From assembly GCA_030770545.1 (NCBI GenBank), contig CM061099.1:18563501-18627500 (forward strand): a DNA stretch of 64,000 nt, in the 5' to 3' direction. This document shows, in pieces, positions 1 through 15,059 of the stretch (its first letter is position 1; every line of letters begins with the position of its first letter). The notes beneath the pieces are model-generated. The model saw only the letters and a list, made by a program, of their open reading frames with translations, did not search any database and was not told where the DNA came from. This stretch comes from Macropodus opercularis. Its lineage: Eukaryota > Chordata > Actinopteri > Anabantiformes > Osphronemidae. The translations under genes were made by a program, and so were the position numbers.

Positions 1-1319
1 AATTCAATTAATAAAGACTTACCTTCATAAATGCTGTCTTTTTTTCCTGGGATGTCGGGCAAAACCAAAGAGCAGTCTGCCTCATAGCGGTAGCAAGGAG
101 CCATGCATTTAGTTTGCATAGCATGCAATGACGAGGAGCGCAGCCTTGGGAACTGGCAAATTAGAAAAAGCAAAATGGAAAAACATTTCAATATTCCAAT
201 TTAAGATATGTATTTCTATAATATACTAGAAAATAAATACAATGTTAAACAATCACTGACCTAAGTGTAAAGAGGACCACAAAACAGCACCAGTACATGA
301 CAACAAAACACTCCTTTCTGTAACTGCATGTTTCCCCTGTGATGCAGAGCGACGAGGTGCCGCTACGACAGCCCGCAATCACCAAATCAACCATATACTG
401 AAGCGAAGGCACAACAGGTTTTGTCCAATCTTCACTCATTTCTTTAGAAAACATGTTAAATACTAGCTATTGTCTTTTACTGAACAATATTAGCATACTT
501 ACTACACTGAAAAAGGTGCTCACAGCAAAATACACACATCTAAAGTGTTCTAGCATCTATAGTCCCTCTTCAACCAATGACCCAAACAACTTTCACGGGA
601 TTAAAAACGGCAGAAAATTACCTCTGCAAATTGGCTAATGTGTCTAACGCTAAATGCTAATGCTACCTGGTTACCGTTACTAAGGACAAACTTAAACCTA
701 AACTTAGTAAACATAGCACCCTAAGTGGATAAAATACATTTTCGATTATATGGATAATATTCCTAAAACAATGCTGGCATACTGTGATAAATCCGATCAC
801 TGAGTCCATACTCACTTTGGAAGATGATGCACTTTATCGTCCCGCCTGACCGCTCTACGTCTGTCTCTTCTTTGGCTCCTCACGACATCCCAGTACAAAC
901 GACCAGTCCGCCCCCTAGCGATAGCTACCAGTCTTGCATTTAGTTTACGTAGCATGCAATGACGTGGGGCGTAGCCCTGGGAACTGGTACATTAGACAAA
1001 GCAAAAATGGAAAACATTTGAATATTCCACTTTAAATTATGCATTTCTGAAATATATTTAAAACTAAATATAAACACTGACAGGGCGGCCCAAATGCTTA
1101 AGAAATTATCAGTGACACCACTATGACCACAAAACAGCATGAGTACATGACAACAAAATACTGGCGTTTCTGTGATTGCATGTGTGTGATGCAGAGCCAC
1201 AATAGAGGCCGCTACGTCAGCCCACAATCACCACATCAACCATATAATGAAGCTAAGCACAACAGCTGTCGCCGGTGCTTCACTTACAGGACTTGCTTAG
1301 AAAATATGTTAAATAGCAA
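1..1319. repeat. 1.3-kb spacer of the satellite complex, copy 1
   Basis: Non-monomer sequence that recurs nearly base for base at 23,826-25,150, an offset of 23,825 that grows to 23,831 after a 6-bp GCTAAT-type difference near 660/24,485. It begins with the same AATTAATAAAGACTTACC motif that opens one monomer type, and runs into the first array monomer near 1,320. It contains an internal duplication (about 60-540 against 890-1,320). Short open frames on both strands (for example 245-454 minus, 940-1,227 minus) are identical or nearly so in both copies, but this only reflects the recent duplication. I recognise no protein. It is probably part of a larger repeating unit of the satellite, and the array probably continues to the left of the window. 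Confidence 0.85.
60..540. repeat. Left half of an internal duplication in the spacer
   Basis: Landmarks occur in the same order at 60-540 and at 890-1,320. They include the TAGCGGTAGC-type motif, GCATTTAGTTT, GCATGCAATGACG, a GGGAACTGG motif, CAAAACAGCA, TGATGCAGAGC and AGAAAACATGTTAAATA-type sequence. The halves differ by many substitutions and indels, so this duplication is much older than the duplication of the whole spacer. A third diverged version of the right part of this half is at 16,977-17,190. Confidence 0.7.
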
Positions 1320-4300
1320 TGGACCATTTCTTGACTCACAATGAAAAAAAAGGAAACTTACATTGATAGGGGGTCCCAGAATGCCAGGATTTTTACTTCG
1401 ACCTGGCATCACACACTGGGACGATTTCCTATCGTGCAACATAAAGTATAGAAATTAATAAATAAAGACTTACCGTCACAGGGTAGCCAATAGTGCCTGC
1501 ATTTGTCCTAGGACCTGCAAAACACGATTTGACCATTCCCTAACATACAATGTAATACAACATGTTACATTGACAGGGGGTCCCAGAATGCCAGGATTTT
1601 CAGTTGACCTGGCATCACACACTGGGACCATTCCCTATCGTGCAACATAACGTGAAGAAATCAATTAATAAAGACTTACCGTCACAGGGTGGCCAATAGT
1701 GCCAGCATTTGTCCTCAGACCTGCAAAACACGCTTTGACCATTCCCTAACATACAATGTAATACAACATGTTACATTGACAGGGGGTCCCAGAATGCCAG
1801 GATTTTCAGTTTGACCTGGAATCACACACTGGGACCATTCCCTGTCTTACAATGAAAAAAAAGGAAACTTACGTTGACAGGGGGTCCCAGAATGCCAGGA
1901 CTATACCCCCAACCTGGCATCACACACTGGGACCATTCCCTGTCTTACAATCCAATACACAAAATAAAAAAAACAAACAATAACCTTACATTGACAGGGG
2001 GTCCCAGAATGCCAGGACTATACCCCCAACCTGGCATCACACACTGGGACCATTCCCTGTCTTACAATGCAATACACAAAATAAAAAAAAACAATAACCT
2101 TACATTGATAGGGGGTCCCAGAATGCCAGGACTATACCCCCAACCTGGCATCACACACTGGGACCATTCCCTGTCTTACAATGCAATACACAAAATAAAA
2201 AAAAACAATAACCTTACATTGATAGGGGGTCCCAGAATGCCAGGATTTTTACTTCGACCTGGCATCACACACTGGGACCATTTCCTATCGTGCAACTAAA
2301 AGTATAGAAATTAATAAATAAAGACTTACCGTTACAGGGTGGCCAATAGTGCTAGCATTTGTCCTAGGACCTACAAAACACGCTTTAACCATTCCCTAAC
2401 ATACAATGTAATACAACATGTTACATTGACAGGGGATCCCAGAATGCCAGGATTTTCAGTTTGACCTGGAATCACACACTGGGACCATTCCCTGTCTTAC
2501 AATGAAAAAAAAAGGAAACTTACGTTGACAGGGGGTCCCAGAATGCCAGGATTTTTACTTCGACCTGACATCACACACTGGGACCATTCCCTGTCTTACA
2601 ATGAAAAAAAAAGGAAACTTACGTTGACAGGGGGTCCCAGAATGCCAGGATTTTTACTTCGACCTGACATCACACACTGGGACCATTCCCTGTCTTACAA
2701 TGAAAAAAAAAGGAAACTTACGTTGACAGGGGGTCCCAGAATGCCAGGATTTTTACTTCGACCTGGCATCACACACTGGGACCATTTCCTATCGTACAAC
2801 ATAAAGTATAGAAATTAATAAATAAAGACTTACCGTTACAGGGTGGCCAAAAGCGCCAGAATTTGTCCTAGGACCTGCAAAACACGCTTTGACCATTCCC
2901 TAACATACAATGTAATACAACATGTTACATTGACAGGGGGTCCCAGAATGCCAGGATTTTTACTTCGACCTGGCATCACACACTGGGACCATTCCCTGTC
3001 TTACAATGCAATACACAAAATTAAAGAAACAAACAATAACCTTACATTGACAGGGGGTCCCAGAATACCAAGATTTTCAGTTGACCTGGCATCACACACT
3101 GGGACCATTTCCTATCTTGCAACATAAAGTATAGAAATTAATAAATAAAGACTTACCGTTACAGGGTGGCCAATAGTGCCAGCATTTGTCCTAGGACCTG
3201 CAAAACACACTTTGACCATTCCCTAACATACAATGTAATACAACATGTTACATTGACAGGGGGTCCCAGAATGCCAGGATTTTTACTTCGACCTGGCATC
3301 ACACACTGGGACCATTCCCTGTCTTACAATGCAATACAGAAAATAAAAAAAAACAATAACCTTACATTGACAGGGGGTCCCAGAATGCCAGGATTTTCAG
3401 TTGACCTGGCATCACACACTGGGACCATTCCCTGTCTTACAATGCAATACAGAAAATAAAAAAAAACAATAACCTTACATTGACAGGGGGTCCCAGAATG
3501 CCAGGACTATACCCCCAACCTGGCATCACACACTGGGACTATTCGCTGTCTTACAATGCAATACACAAAATTAAAGAAACAAACAATAACCTTACATTGA
3601 CAGGGGGTCCCAGAATACCAAGATTTTCAGTTGACCTGGCATCACACACTGGGACCATTTCCTATCGTGCAACAAAAAGTATAGAAATTAATAAATAAAG
3701 ACTTACCGTTACAGGGTGGCCAATAGTGCCAGCATTTGTCCTCAGACCTGCAAAACACGCTTTGACCATTCCCTAACATACAATGTAATAATACAACATG
3801 TTACATTGATAGGGGATCCCAGAATGCCAGGATTTTTACTTCGACCTGATATCACACACTGGGACCATTCCCTGTCTTACAATGAAAAAAAAAAGGAAAC
3901 TTACGTTGACAGGGGGTCCCAGAATGCCAGGACTATACCCCCAACCTGGCATCACACACTGGGACCATTCCCTGTCTTACAATGCAATACACAAAATAAA
4001 AAAAACAATAACCTTATATTGATAGGGGGTCCCAGAATGCCAGGATTTTTACTTCGACCTGGCATCACACACTGGGACCACTTCCTATCGTGCAACTAAA
4101 AGTGAAGGAATCAATTAATAAAGACTTACCGTCACAGGGTGGCCAATAGTGCCAGCATTTGTCCTCAGACCTGCTAATTACGCTTTGACCATTCCCTAAC
4201 ATACAATGTAATACAACATGTTACATTGATAAGGGATCCCAGAATGCCAGGATTTTTACTTCGACCTGACATCACACACTGGGACCATTCCCTGTCTTAC

Positions 4301-7300
4301 AATGAAAAAAAAAGGAAACTTACGTTGACAGGGGGTCCCAGAATGCCAGGATTTTTACTTCGACCTGACATCACACACTGGGACCATTCCCTGTCTTACA
4401 ATGAAAAAAAAAGGAAACTTACGTTGACAGGGGGTCCCAGAATGCCAGGATTTTTACTTCGACCTGGCATCATACACTGGGACCATTTCCTATCGTGCAA
4501 CTAAAAGTATAGAAATTAATAAATAAAGACTTACCGTTACAGGGTGGCCAATAGTGCCAGCATTTGTCCTCAGACCTGCAAAACACGCTTTGACCATTCC
4601 CTAACATACAATGTAATAATACAACATGTTACATTGATAAGGGATCCCAGAATGCCAGGATTTTTACTTCGACCTGGCATCACACACTGGGACCATTCCC
4701 TGTCTTACAATGAAAAAAAAAAAAAAAAAACTTACGTTGACAGGGGGTCCCAGAAAGCCAGGACTATACCCCCAACCTGGCATCACACACTGGGACCATT
4801 TCCTGTCTTACAATGCAATACAGAAAATAAAAAAAAACAATAACCTTACATTGATAGGGGATCCCAGAATGCCAGGATTTTTAGTTTGACCGGGCATCAC
4901 ACACTGGGACCATTTCCTATCGCGCAACTAAAAGTGAAGAAATCAATTAATAAAGACTTACCGTCACAGGGTGGCCAATAGTGCCAGCATTTGTCCTCAG
5001 ACCTGCAAAACACACTTTGACCATTCCCTAACATACAATGTAATACAACATGTTACATTGACAGGAGGTCTCAGAATACCAGGATTTTCAGTTGACTTGG
5101 CATCACACACTGGGACCATTCCCTGTCTTACAATGGAAAAAAAAGGAAACTTACGTTGACAGGGGGTCCCAGAATGCCAGGACTATACCCCCAACCTGGC
5201 ATCACACACTGGGACCATTCCCTGTCTTACAATGCAATACACAAAATAAAAAAAAACAATAACCTTACATTGATAGGGGATCCCAAAATGCCAGGATTTT
5301 TTACTTCGACCTGGCATCACACACTGGGACCATTCCCTGTCTTACAATGAAAAAAAAGGAAACTTACATTGACAGGGGGTCCCAGAATGCCAGGACTATA
5401 CCCCCAACCTGGCATCACACACTGGGACCATTCCCTGTCTTACAATGCAATACACAAAATAAAAAAAAACAATAACCTTACATTGATAGGGGGTCCCAGA
5501 ATGCCAGGATTTTTACTTCGACCTGGCATCATACACTGGGACCATTTCCTATCGTGCAACTAAAAGTATAGAAATTAATAAATAAAGACTTACCGTTACA
5601 GGGTGGCCAATAGTGCTAGCATTTGTCCTAGGACCTGCAAAACACGCTTTAACCATTCCCTAACATACAATGTAATACAACATGTTACATTGATAGGGGG
5701 TCCCAGAATACCAAGATTTTCAGTTGACCTGGCATCACACACTGGGACCATTTCCTATCTTGCAACATAAAGTATAGAAATTAATAAATAAAGTCTTACC
5801 GTCACAGGGTGGCCAATAGTGCCAGCATTTGTCCTCAGACCTGCAAAACACGCTTTGACCATTCCCTAACATACAATGTAATACAACATGTTACATTGAC
5901 AGGAGGTCTCAGAATACCAGGATTTTCAGTTGACCTGGCATCACACGCTGGGACCATTCCCTAACATACAATGTAATACAACATGTTACATTGACAGGAG
6001 GTCCCAGAATGCCAGGATTTTTACTTCGACCTGGCATCACACACTGGGACCATTTCCTATCGTGCAACTAAAAGTGAAGGAATCAATTAATAAAGACTTA
6101 CCGTTACAGGGTGGCCAATAGTGCCAGCATTTGTCCTAGGACCTGCAAAACACGCTTTGACCATTCCCTAACATACAATGTAATACAACATGTTACATTG
6201 ACAGGAGGTTACAGAATACCAGGATTTTCAGTTGACCTGGCATCACACGCTGGGACCATTCCCTGTCTTACAATGCAATACACAAAATAAAAAAAAACAA
6301 TAACCTTACATTGATAGGGGGTCCCAGAATGCCAGGATTTTTACTTTGACCTGGCATCACACACTGGGACCATTCCCTGTCTTACAATGAAAAAAAAAGG
6401 AAACTTACGTTGACAGGGGGTCCCAGAAAGCCAGGACTATACCCCCAACCTGGCATCACACACTGGGACCATTCCCTGCCTTACAATCCAATACACAAAA
6501 TAAAAAAAACAACAACCTTACATTGACAGGGGGTCCCAGAATGCCAGGATTTTTACTTCGACCTGATATCACACACTGGGACCATTCCCTGTCTTACAAT
6601 GAAAAAAAAAGGAAACTTACGTTGACAGGGGGTCCCAGAATGCCAGGACTATACCCCCAACCTGGCATCACACACTGGGACTATTCGCTGCCTTACAATG
6701 CAATACACAAAATTAAAAAAACAAACAATAACCTTAAATTGACAGGGGGTCCCAGAATACCAAGATTTTCAGTTGACCTGGCATCACACACTGGGACCAT
6801 TTCCTATCGTGCAACATAAAGTATAGAAATTAATAAATAAAGACTTACCGTTACAGGGTGGCCAATAGTGCCAGCATTTGTCCTCAGACCTGCAAAACAC
6901 GCTTTGACCATTCCCTAACATACAATGTCATAATACAACATGTTACATTGATAGGGGATCCCAGAATGCCAGGATTTTTACTTCGACCTGACATCACACA
7001 CTGGGACCATTCCCTGTCTTACAATGAAAAAAAAAGGAAACTTACGTTGACAGGGGGTCCCAGAATGCCAGGACTATACCCCCAACCTGGCATCACACAC
7101 TGGGACTATTCGCTGCCTTACAATGCAATACACAAAATTAAAAAAACAAACAATAACCTTAAATTGACAGGGGGTCCCAGAATACCAAGATTTTCAGTTG
7201 ACCTGGCATCACACACTGGGACCATTTCCTATCGTGCAACTAAAAGTATAGAAATTAATAAATGAAGACTTACCGTTACAGGGTGGCCAATAGTGCTAGC

Positions 7301-7469
7301 ATTTGTCCTAGGACCTGCAAAACACGCTTTAACCATTCCCTAACATACAATGTCATAATACAACATGTTACATTGATAGGGGATCCCAGAATGCCAGGAT
7401 TTTTACTTCGACCTGACATCACACACTGGGACCATTCCCTGTCTTACAATGAAAAAAAAAGGAAACTTA

Positions 7470-10400
7470 CGTTGACAGGGGGTCCCAGAATGCCAGGACT
7501 ATACCCCCAACCTGGCATCACACACTGGGACCATTCCCTGTCTTACAATGCAGTACACAAAAAAAAAAAAAAACAATAACCTTACATTGATAGGAGGTCC
7601 CAGAATGCCAGGATTTTTACTTCGACCTGGCATCATACACTGGGACCATTTCCTATCGTGCAACTAAAAGTATAGAAATTAATAAATGAAGACTTACCGT
7701 TACAGGGTGGCCAATAGTGCTAGCATTTGTCCTAGGACCTGCAAAACACGCTTTAACCATTCCCTAACATACAATGTAATACAACATGTTACATTGAGAG
7801 GGGGTCCCAGAATGCCAGGATTTTTACTTCGACCTGGCATCACACACTGGGACCATTTCCTATCGTGCAACTAAAAGTGAAGAAATCAATTAATAAAGAC
7901 TTACCGTTACAGGGTGGCCAATAGTGCCAGCATTTGTCCTAGGACCTGCAAAACACGCTTTGACCTTCCCCTAACATACAATGTAATACAACATGTTACA
8001 TTGACAGGAGGTCTCAGAATACCAGGATTTTCAGTTGACCTGGCATCACACGCTGGGACCATTCCCTGTCTTACAATGAAAAAAAAGGAAACTTACGTTG
8101 AAAGGGGGTCCCAGAATGCCAGGACTATACCCCCAACCTGGCATCACACACTGGGACCATTCCCTGTCTTACAATCCAATACACAAAATAAAAAAAACAA
8201 ACAATAACCTTACTTTGATAGGGGATCCCAGAATGCCAGGATTTTTACTTCGACCTGGCATCACACACTGAGACCATTTCCTATCGTGCAACATAAAGTA
8301 CAGAAATTAATAAAGAAAGACTTACCGTCACAGGGTGGCCAATAGTGCCAGCATTTGTCCTAGGACCTGCAAAACACGCTTTGACCTTCCCCTAACATAC
8401 AATGTAATACAACATGTTACATTGATAGGGGATCCCAGAATGCCAGGACTATACCCCCGACCTGGCATCACACACTGGGACCATTCCCTGTCTTACAATG
8501 CAATACACAAAATAAAAAAAACAATAACCTTATATTGATAGGGGGTCCCAGAATGCCAGGATTTTTTCTTCGACCTGGCATCACACACTGGGACTATTTC
8601 CTATCGTGCAACATGACGTGAAGAAATGAATTAATGAAGACTTACCGTTACAGGGTGGCCAATAGTGCCAGCATTTGTCCTAGGACCTGCAAAACACGCT
8701 TTGACCGTTCCCTAAGATACAATGTAATACAACATGTTACATTGACAGGGGGTCCCAGAATGCCAGGATTTTCAGTTTGACCTGGCATCACACACTGGGA
8801 CCATTCCCTGTCTTACAATGCAATACACAAAATAAAAAAAACAATAACCTTACATTGACAGGGGGTCCCAGAATACCAAGATTTTCAGTTGACCTGGCAT
8901 CACACACTGGGACCATTCCCTGTCTTACAATGAAAAAAAAGGAAACTTACGTTGACAGGGGGTCCCAGAATGCCAGGATTTTTACTTCGACCTGGCATCA
9001 CACACTGGGACCATTTCTTATCGTGCAACTAAAAGTGAAGAAATCAATTAATACAGACTTACCGTCACAGGGTGGCCAATAGTGCCAGCATTTGTCCTCA
9101 GACCTGCAAAACACACTTAGACCATTCCCTGTCTTACAATGAAAAAAAAGAAAACTTATGTTGACAGGGGGTCCCAGAATGCCAGGATTTTCAGTTGACC
9201 TGGCATCACACGCTGGGACCATTCCCTGTCTTACAATCCAATACACAAAATAAAAAAAACAATAACCTTACATTGATAGGGGATCCCAGAATGCCAGGAT
9301 TTTTACATCGACCTGGCATCACACACTGGGACCATTTCCTATCGTGCAACTAAAAGTGAAGAAATCAATTAATAAAGACTTACCGTTACAGGGTGGCCAA
9401 TAGTGCCAGCATTTGTCCTAGGACCTGCAAAACACGCTTTGACCATTCCCTAACATACAATGTAATACAACATGTTACATTGACAGGGGGTCCCAGAATG
9501 CCAGGATTTTCAGTTTGACCTGGCATCACACACTGGGACCATTCCCTGTCTTACAATGAAAAAAAAGGAAACTTACGTTGACAGGGGGTCCCAGAATGCC
9601 AGGACTATACCCCCAACCTGGCATCACACACTGGGACTATTCGCTGTCTTACAATGCAATACACAAAATTAAAGAAACAAACAATAACCTTACATTGACA
9701 GGGGGTCCCAGAATACCAAGATTTTCAGTTGACCTGGCATCACACACTGGGACCATTTCCTATCGTGCAACATAAAGTATAGAAATTAATAAATAAAGAC
9801 TTACTGTTACAGGGTGGCCAATAGTGCCAGCATTTGTCCTCAGACCTGCAAAACACGCTTTGACCATTCCCTAATATACAATGTAATAATACAACATGTT
9901 ACATTGATAGGGGATCCCAGAATGCCAGGATTTTTTCTTCGACCTGGCATCACACACTGGGACCATTTCCTATCGTGCAACTAAAAGTGAAGGAATCAAT
10001 TAATAAAGACTTACCGTTACAGGGTGGCCAATAGTGCCAGCATTTGTCCTCAGACCTGCAAAACACGCTTTGACCATTCCCTAATATACAATGTAATACA
10101 ACATGTTACATTGACAGGAGGTCTCAGAATACCAGGATTTTCAGTTGACCTGGCATCACACACTGGGACCATTCCCTGTCTTACAATGAAAAAAAAGGAA
10201 ACTTACGTTGACAGGGGGTCCCAGAATGCCAGGACTATACCCCCAACCTGGCATCACACACTGGGACCATTCCCTGTCTTACAATCCAATACACAAAATA
10301 AAAAAAACAAACAATAACCTTACATTGACAGGGGGTCCCAGAATGCCAGGATTTTTACTTCGACCTGGCATCACACACTGAGACCATTTCCTATCGTGCA

Positions 10401-11162
10401 ACATAAAGTACAGAAATTAATAAATAAAGACTTACCGTTACAGGGTGGCCAATAGTGCCAGCATTTGTCCTCAGACCTGCAAAACACGCTTTGACCATTC
10501 CCTAACATACAATGTAATACAACATGTTACATTGATAGGGGGTCCCAGAATGCCAGGATTTTCAGTTTGACCTGGAATCACACACTGGGACCATTCCCTG
10601 TCTTAAAATGAAAAAAAAGGAAACTTACGTTGACAGGGGGTCCCAGAATGCCAGGACTATACCCCCAACCTGGCATCACACACTGGGACCATTCCCTGTC
10701 TTACAATGCAATACACAAAATAAAAAAAAACAATAACCTTACATTGATAGGGGGTCCCAGAATGCCAGGATTTTTACTTCGACCTGGCATCATACACTGG
10801 GACCATTTCCTATCGTGCAACTAAAAGTATAGAAATTAATAAATAAAGACTTACCGTTACAGGGTGGCCAATAGTGCCAGCATTTGTCCTAGGACCTGCA
10901 AAACACGCTTTGACCATTCCCTAACATACAATGTAATACAACATGTTACATTGACAGGGGGTCCCAGAATGCCAGGATTTTCAGTTTGACCTGGAATCAC
11001 ACACTGGGACCATTCCCTGTCTTACAATGAAAAAAAAGGAAACTTACGTTGACAGGGTGTCCCAGAATGCCAGGACTATACCCCCAACCTGGCATCACAC
11101 GCTGGGACCATTCCCTGTCTTACAATCCAATACACAAAATAAAAAAAACAAACAAAACCTTA
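7470..11162. repeat. 3,693-bp higher-order repeat, copy 1
   Basis: A segment of mixed monomer types whose whole order recurs 3,693 bp downstream. Matched points are 7,686/11,379, 7,914/11,607, 8,335/12,028, 8,777/12,470, 9,578/13,271, 10,024/13,717 and 10,630/14,323. The translated segments are identical in the two copies, including rare variants such as an ACATGACGTG junction and an A-to-G start variant. The exact ends are uncertain because monomers at both boundaries resemble each other. Confidence 0.9.
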
Positions 11163-14100
11163 CATTGACAGGGGGTCCCAGAATGCCAGGACTATACCCC
11201 CAACCTGGCATCACACACTGGGACCATTCCCTGTCTTACAATGCAGTACACAAAAAAAAAAAAAAACAATAACCTTACATTGATAGGAGGTCCCAGAATG
11301 CCAGGATTTTTACTTCGACCTGGCATCATACACTGGGACCATTTCCTATCGTGCAACTAAAAGTATAGAAATTAATAAATGAAGACTTACCGTTACAGGG
11401 TGGCCAATAGTGCTAGCATTTGTCCTAGGACCTGCAAAACACGCTTTAACCATTCCCTAACATACAATGTAATACAACATGTTACATTGAGAGGGGGTCC
11501 CAGAATGCCAGGATTTTTACTTCGACCTGGCATCACACACTGGGACCATTTCCTATCGTGCAACTAAAAGTGAAGAAATCAATTAATAAAGACTTACCGT
11601 TACAGGGTGGCCAATAGTGCCAGCATTTGTCCTAGGACCTGCAAAACACGCTTTGACCTTCCCCTAACATACAATGTAATACAACATGTTACATTGACAG
11701 GAGGTCTCAGAATACCAGGATTTTCAGTTGACCTGGCATCACACGCTGGGACCATTCCCTGTCTTACAATGAAAAAAAAGGAAACTTACGTTGAAAGGGG
11801 GTCCCAGAATGCCAGGACTATACCCCCAACCTGGCATCACACACTGGGACCATTCCCTGTCTTACAATCCAATACACAAAATAAAAAAAACAAACAATAA
11901 CCTTACTTTGATAGGGGATCCCAGAATGCCAGGATTTTTACTTCGACCTGGCATCACACACTGAGACCATTTCCTATCGTGCAACATAAAGTACAGAAAT
12001 TAATAAAGAAAGACTTACCGTCACAGGGTGGCCAATAGTGCCAGCATTTGTCCTAGGACCTGCAAAACACGCTTTGACCTTCCCCTAACATACAATGTAA
12101 TACAACATGTTACATTGATAGGGGATCCCAGAATGCCAGGACTATACCCCCGACCTGGCATCACACACTGGGACCATTCCCTGTCTTACAATGCAATACA
12201 CAAAATAAAAAAAACAATAACCTTATATTGATAGGGGGTCCCAGAATGCCAGGATTTTTTCTTCGACCTGGCATCACACACTGGGACTATTTCCTATCGT
12301 GCAACATGACGTGAAGAAATGAATTAATGAAGACTTACCGTTACAGGGTGGCCAATAGTGCCAGCATTTGTCCTAGGACCTGCAAAACACGCTTTGACCG
12401 TTCCCTAAGATACAATGTAATACAACATGTTACATTGACAGGGGGTCCCAGAATGCCAGGATTTTCAGTTTGACCTGGCATCACACACTGGGACCATTCC
12501 CTGTCTTACAATGCAATACACAAAATAAAAAAAACAATAACCTTACATTGACAGGGGGTCCCAGAATACCAAGATTTTCAGTTGACCTGGCATCACACAC
12601 TGGGACCATTCCCTGTCTTACAATGAAAAAAAAGGAAACTTACGTTGACAGGGGGTCCCAGAATGCCAGGATTTTTACTTCGACCTGGCATCACACACTG
12701 GGACCATTTCTTATCGTGCAACTAAAAGTGAAGAAATCAATTAATACAGACTTACCGTCACAGGGTGGCCAATAGTGCCAGCATTTGTCCTCAGACCTGC
12801 AAAACACACTTAGACCATTCCCTGTCTTACAATGAAAAAAAAGAAAACTTATGTTGACAGGGGGTCCCAGAATGCCAGGATTTTCAGTTGACCTGGCATC
12901 ACACGCTGGGACCATTCCCTGTCTTACAATCCAATACACAAAATAAAAAAAACAATAACCTTACATTGATAGGGGATCCCAGAATGCCAGGATTTTTACA
13001 TCGACCTGGCATCACACACTGGGACCATTTCCTATCGTGCAACTAAAAGTGAAGAAATCAATTAATAAAGACTTACCGTTACAGGGTGGCCAATAGTGCC
13101 AGCATTTGTCCTAGGACCTGCAAAACACGCTTTGACCATTCCCTAACATACAATGTAATACAACATGTTACATTGACAGGGGGTCCCAGAATGCCAGGAT
13201 TTTCAGTTTGACCTGGCATCACACACTGGGACCATTCCCTGTCTTACAATGAAAAAAAAGGAAACTTACGTTGACAGGGGGTCCCAGAATGCCAGGACTA
13301 TACCCCCAACCTGGCATCACACACTGGGACTATTCGCTGTCTTACAATGCAATACACAAAATTAAAGAAACAAACAATAACCTTACATTGACAGGGGGTC
13401 CCAGAATACCAAGATTTTCAGTTGACCTGGCATCACACACTGGGACCATTTCCTATCGTGCAACATAAAGTATAGAAATTAATAAATAAAGACTTACTGT
13501 TACAGGGTGGCCAATAGTGCCAGCATTTGTCCTCAGACCTGCAAAACACGCTTTGACCATTCCCTAATATACAATGTAATAATACAACATGTTACATTGA
13601 TAGGGGATCCCAGAATGCCAGGATTTTTTCTTCGACCTGGCATCACACACTGGGACCATTTCCTATCGTGCAACTAAAAGTGAAGGAATCAATTAATAAA
13701 GACTTACCGTTACAGGGTGGCCAATAGTGCCAGCATTTGTCCTCAGACCTGCAAAACACGCTTTGACCATTCCCTAATATACAATGTAATACAACATGTT
13801 ACATTGACAGGAGGTCTCAGAATACCAGGATTTTCAGTTGACCTGGCATCACACACTGGGACCATTCCCTGTCTTACAATGAAAAAAAAGGAAACTTACG
13901 TTGACAGGGGGTCCCAGAATGCCAGGACTATACCCCCAACCTGGCATCACACACTGGGACCATTCCCTGTCTTACAATCCAATACACAAAATAAAAAAAA
14001 CAAACAATAACCTTACATTGACAGGGGGTCCCAGAATGCCAGGATTTTTACTTCGACCTGGCATCACACACTGAGACCATTTCCTATCGTGCAACATAAA

Positions 14101-14855
14101 GTACAGAAATTAATAAATAAAGACTTACCGTTACAGGGTGGCCAATAGTGCCAGCATTTGTCCTCAGACCTGCAAAACACGCTTTGACCATTCCCTAACA
14201 TACAATGTAATACAACATGTTACATTGATAGGGGGTCCCAGAATGCCAGGATTTTCAGTTTGACCTGGAATCACACACTGGGACCATTCCCTGTCTTAAA
14301 ATGAAAAAAAAGGAAACTTACGTTGACAGGGGGTCCCAGAATGCCAGGACTATACCCCCAACCTGGCATCACACACTGGGACCATTCCCTGTCTTACAAT
14401 GCAATACACAAAATAAAAAAAAACAATAACCTTACATTGATAGGGGGTCCCAGAATGCCAGGATTTTTACTTCGACCTGGCATCATACACTGGGACCATT
14501 TCCTATCGTGCAACTAAAAGTATAGAAATTAATAAATAAAGACTTACCGTTACAGGGTGGCCAATAGTGCCAGCATTTGTCCTAGGACCTGCAAAACACG
14601 CTTTGACCATTCCCTAACATACAATGTAATACAACATGTTACATTGACAGGGGGTCCCAGAATGCCAGGATTTTCAGTTTGACCTGGAATCACACACTGG
14701 GACCATTCCCTGTCTTACAATGAAAAAAAAGGAAACTTACGTTGACAGGGTGTCCCAGAATGCCAGGACTATACCCCCAACCTGGCATCACACGCTGGGA
14801 CCATTCCCTGTCTTACAATCCAATACACAAAATAAAAAAAACAAACAAAACCTTA
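11163..14855. repeat. 3,693-bp higher-order repeat, copy 2
   Basis: Direct tandem continuation of copy 1 at a constant offset of 3,693 bp with no visible indel over nine checked landmarks. Homology fades after about 14,900, where the linker carries CCAATACACAAAAT in place of the GCAGTACAC variant. The near identity implies very recent unequal exchange or, alternatively, a duplicated contig segment in the assembly. Confidence 0.9.
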
Positions 14856-15059
14856 CATTGACAGGGGGTCCCAGAATGCCAGGACTATACCCCCAACCTG
14901 GCATCACACACTGGGACCATTCCCTGTCTTACAATCCAATACACAAAATAAAAAAAACAAAAACCTTACATTGATAGGGGATCCCAGAATGCCAGGATTT
15001 TTACATCGACCTGGCATCACACACTGGGACCATTTCCTATCGTGCAACTAAAAGTGAAG

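Noticed and set aside
8998..9246. Minus-strand 82-residue open frame, repeated at 12,691 and 15,953
   Set aside because: Same monomer order in the three higher-order copies; it crosses linkers that look like introns, so it is not kept as a gene.
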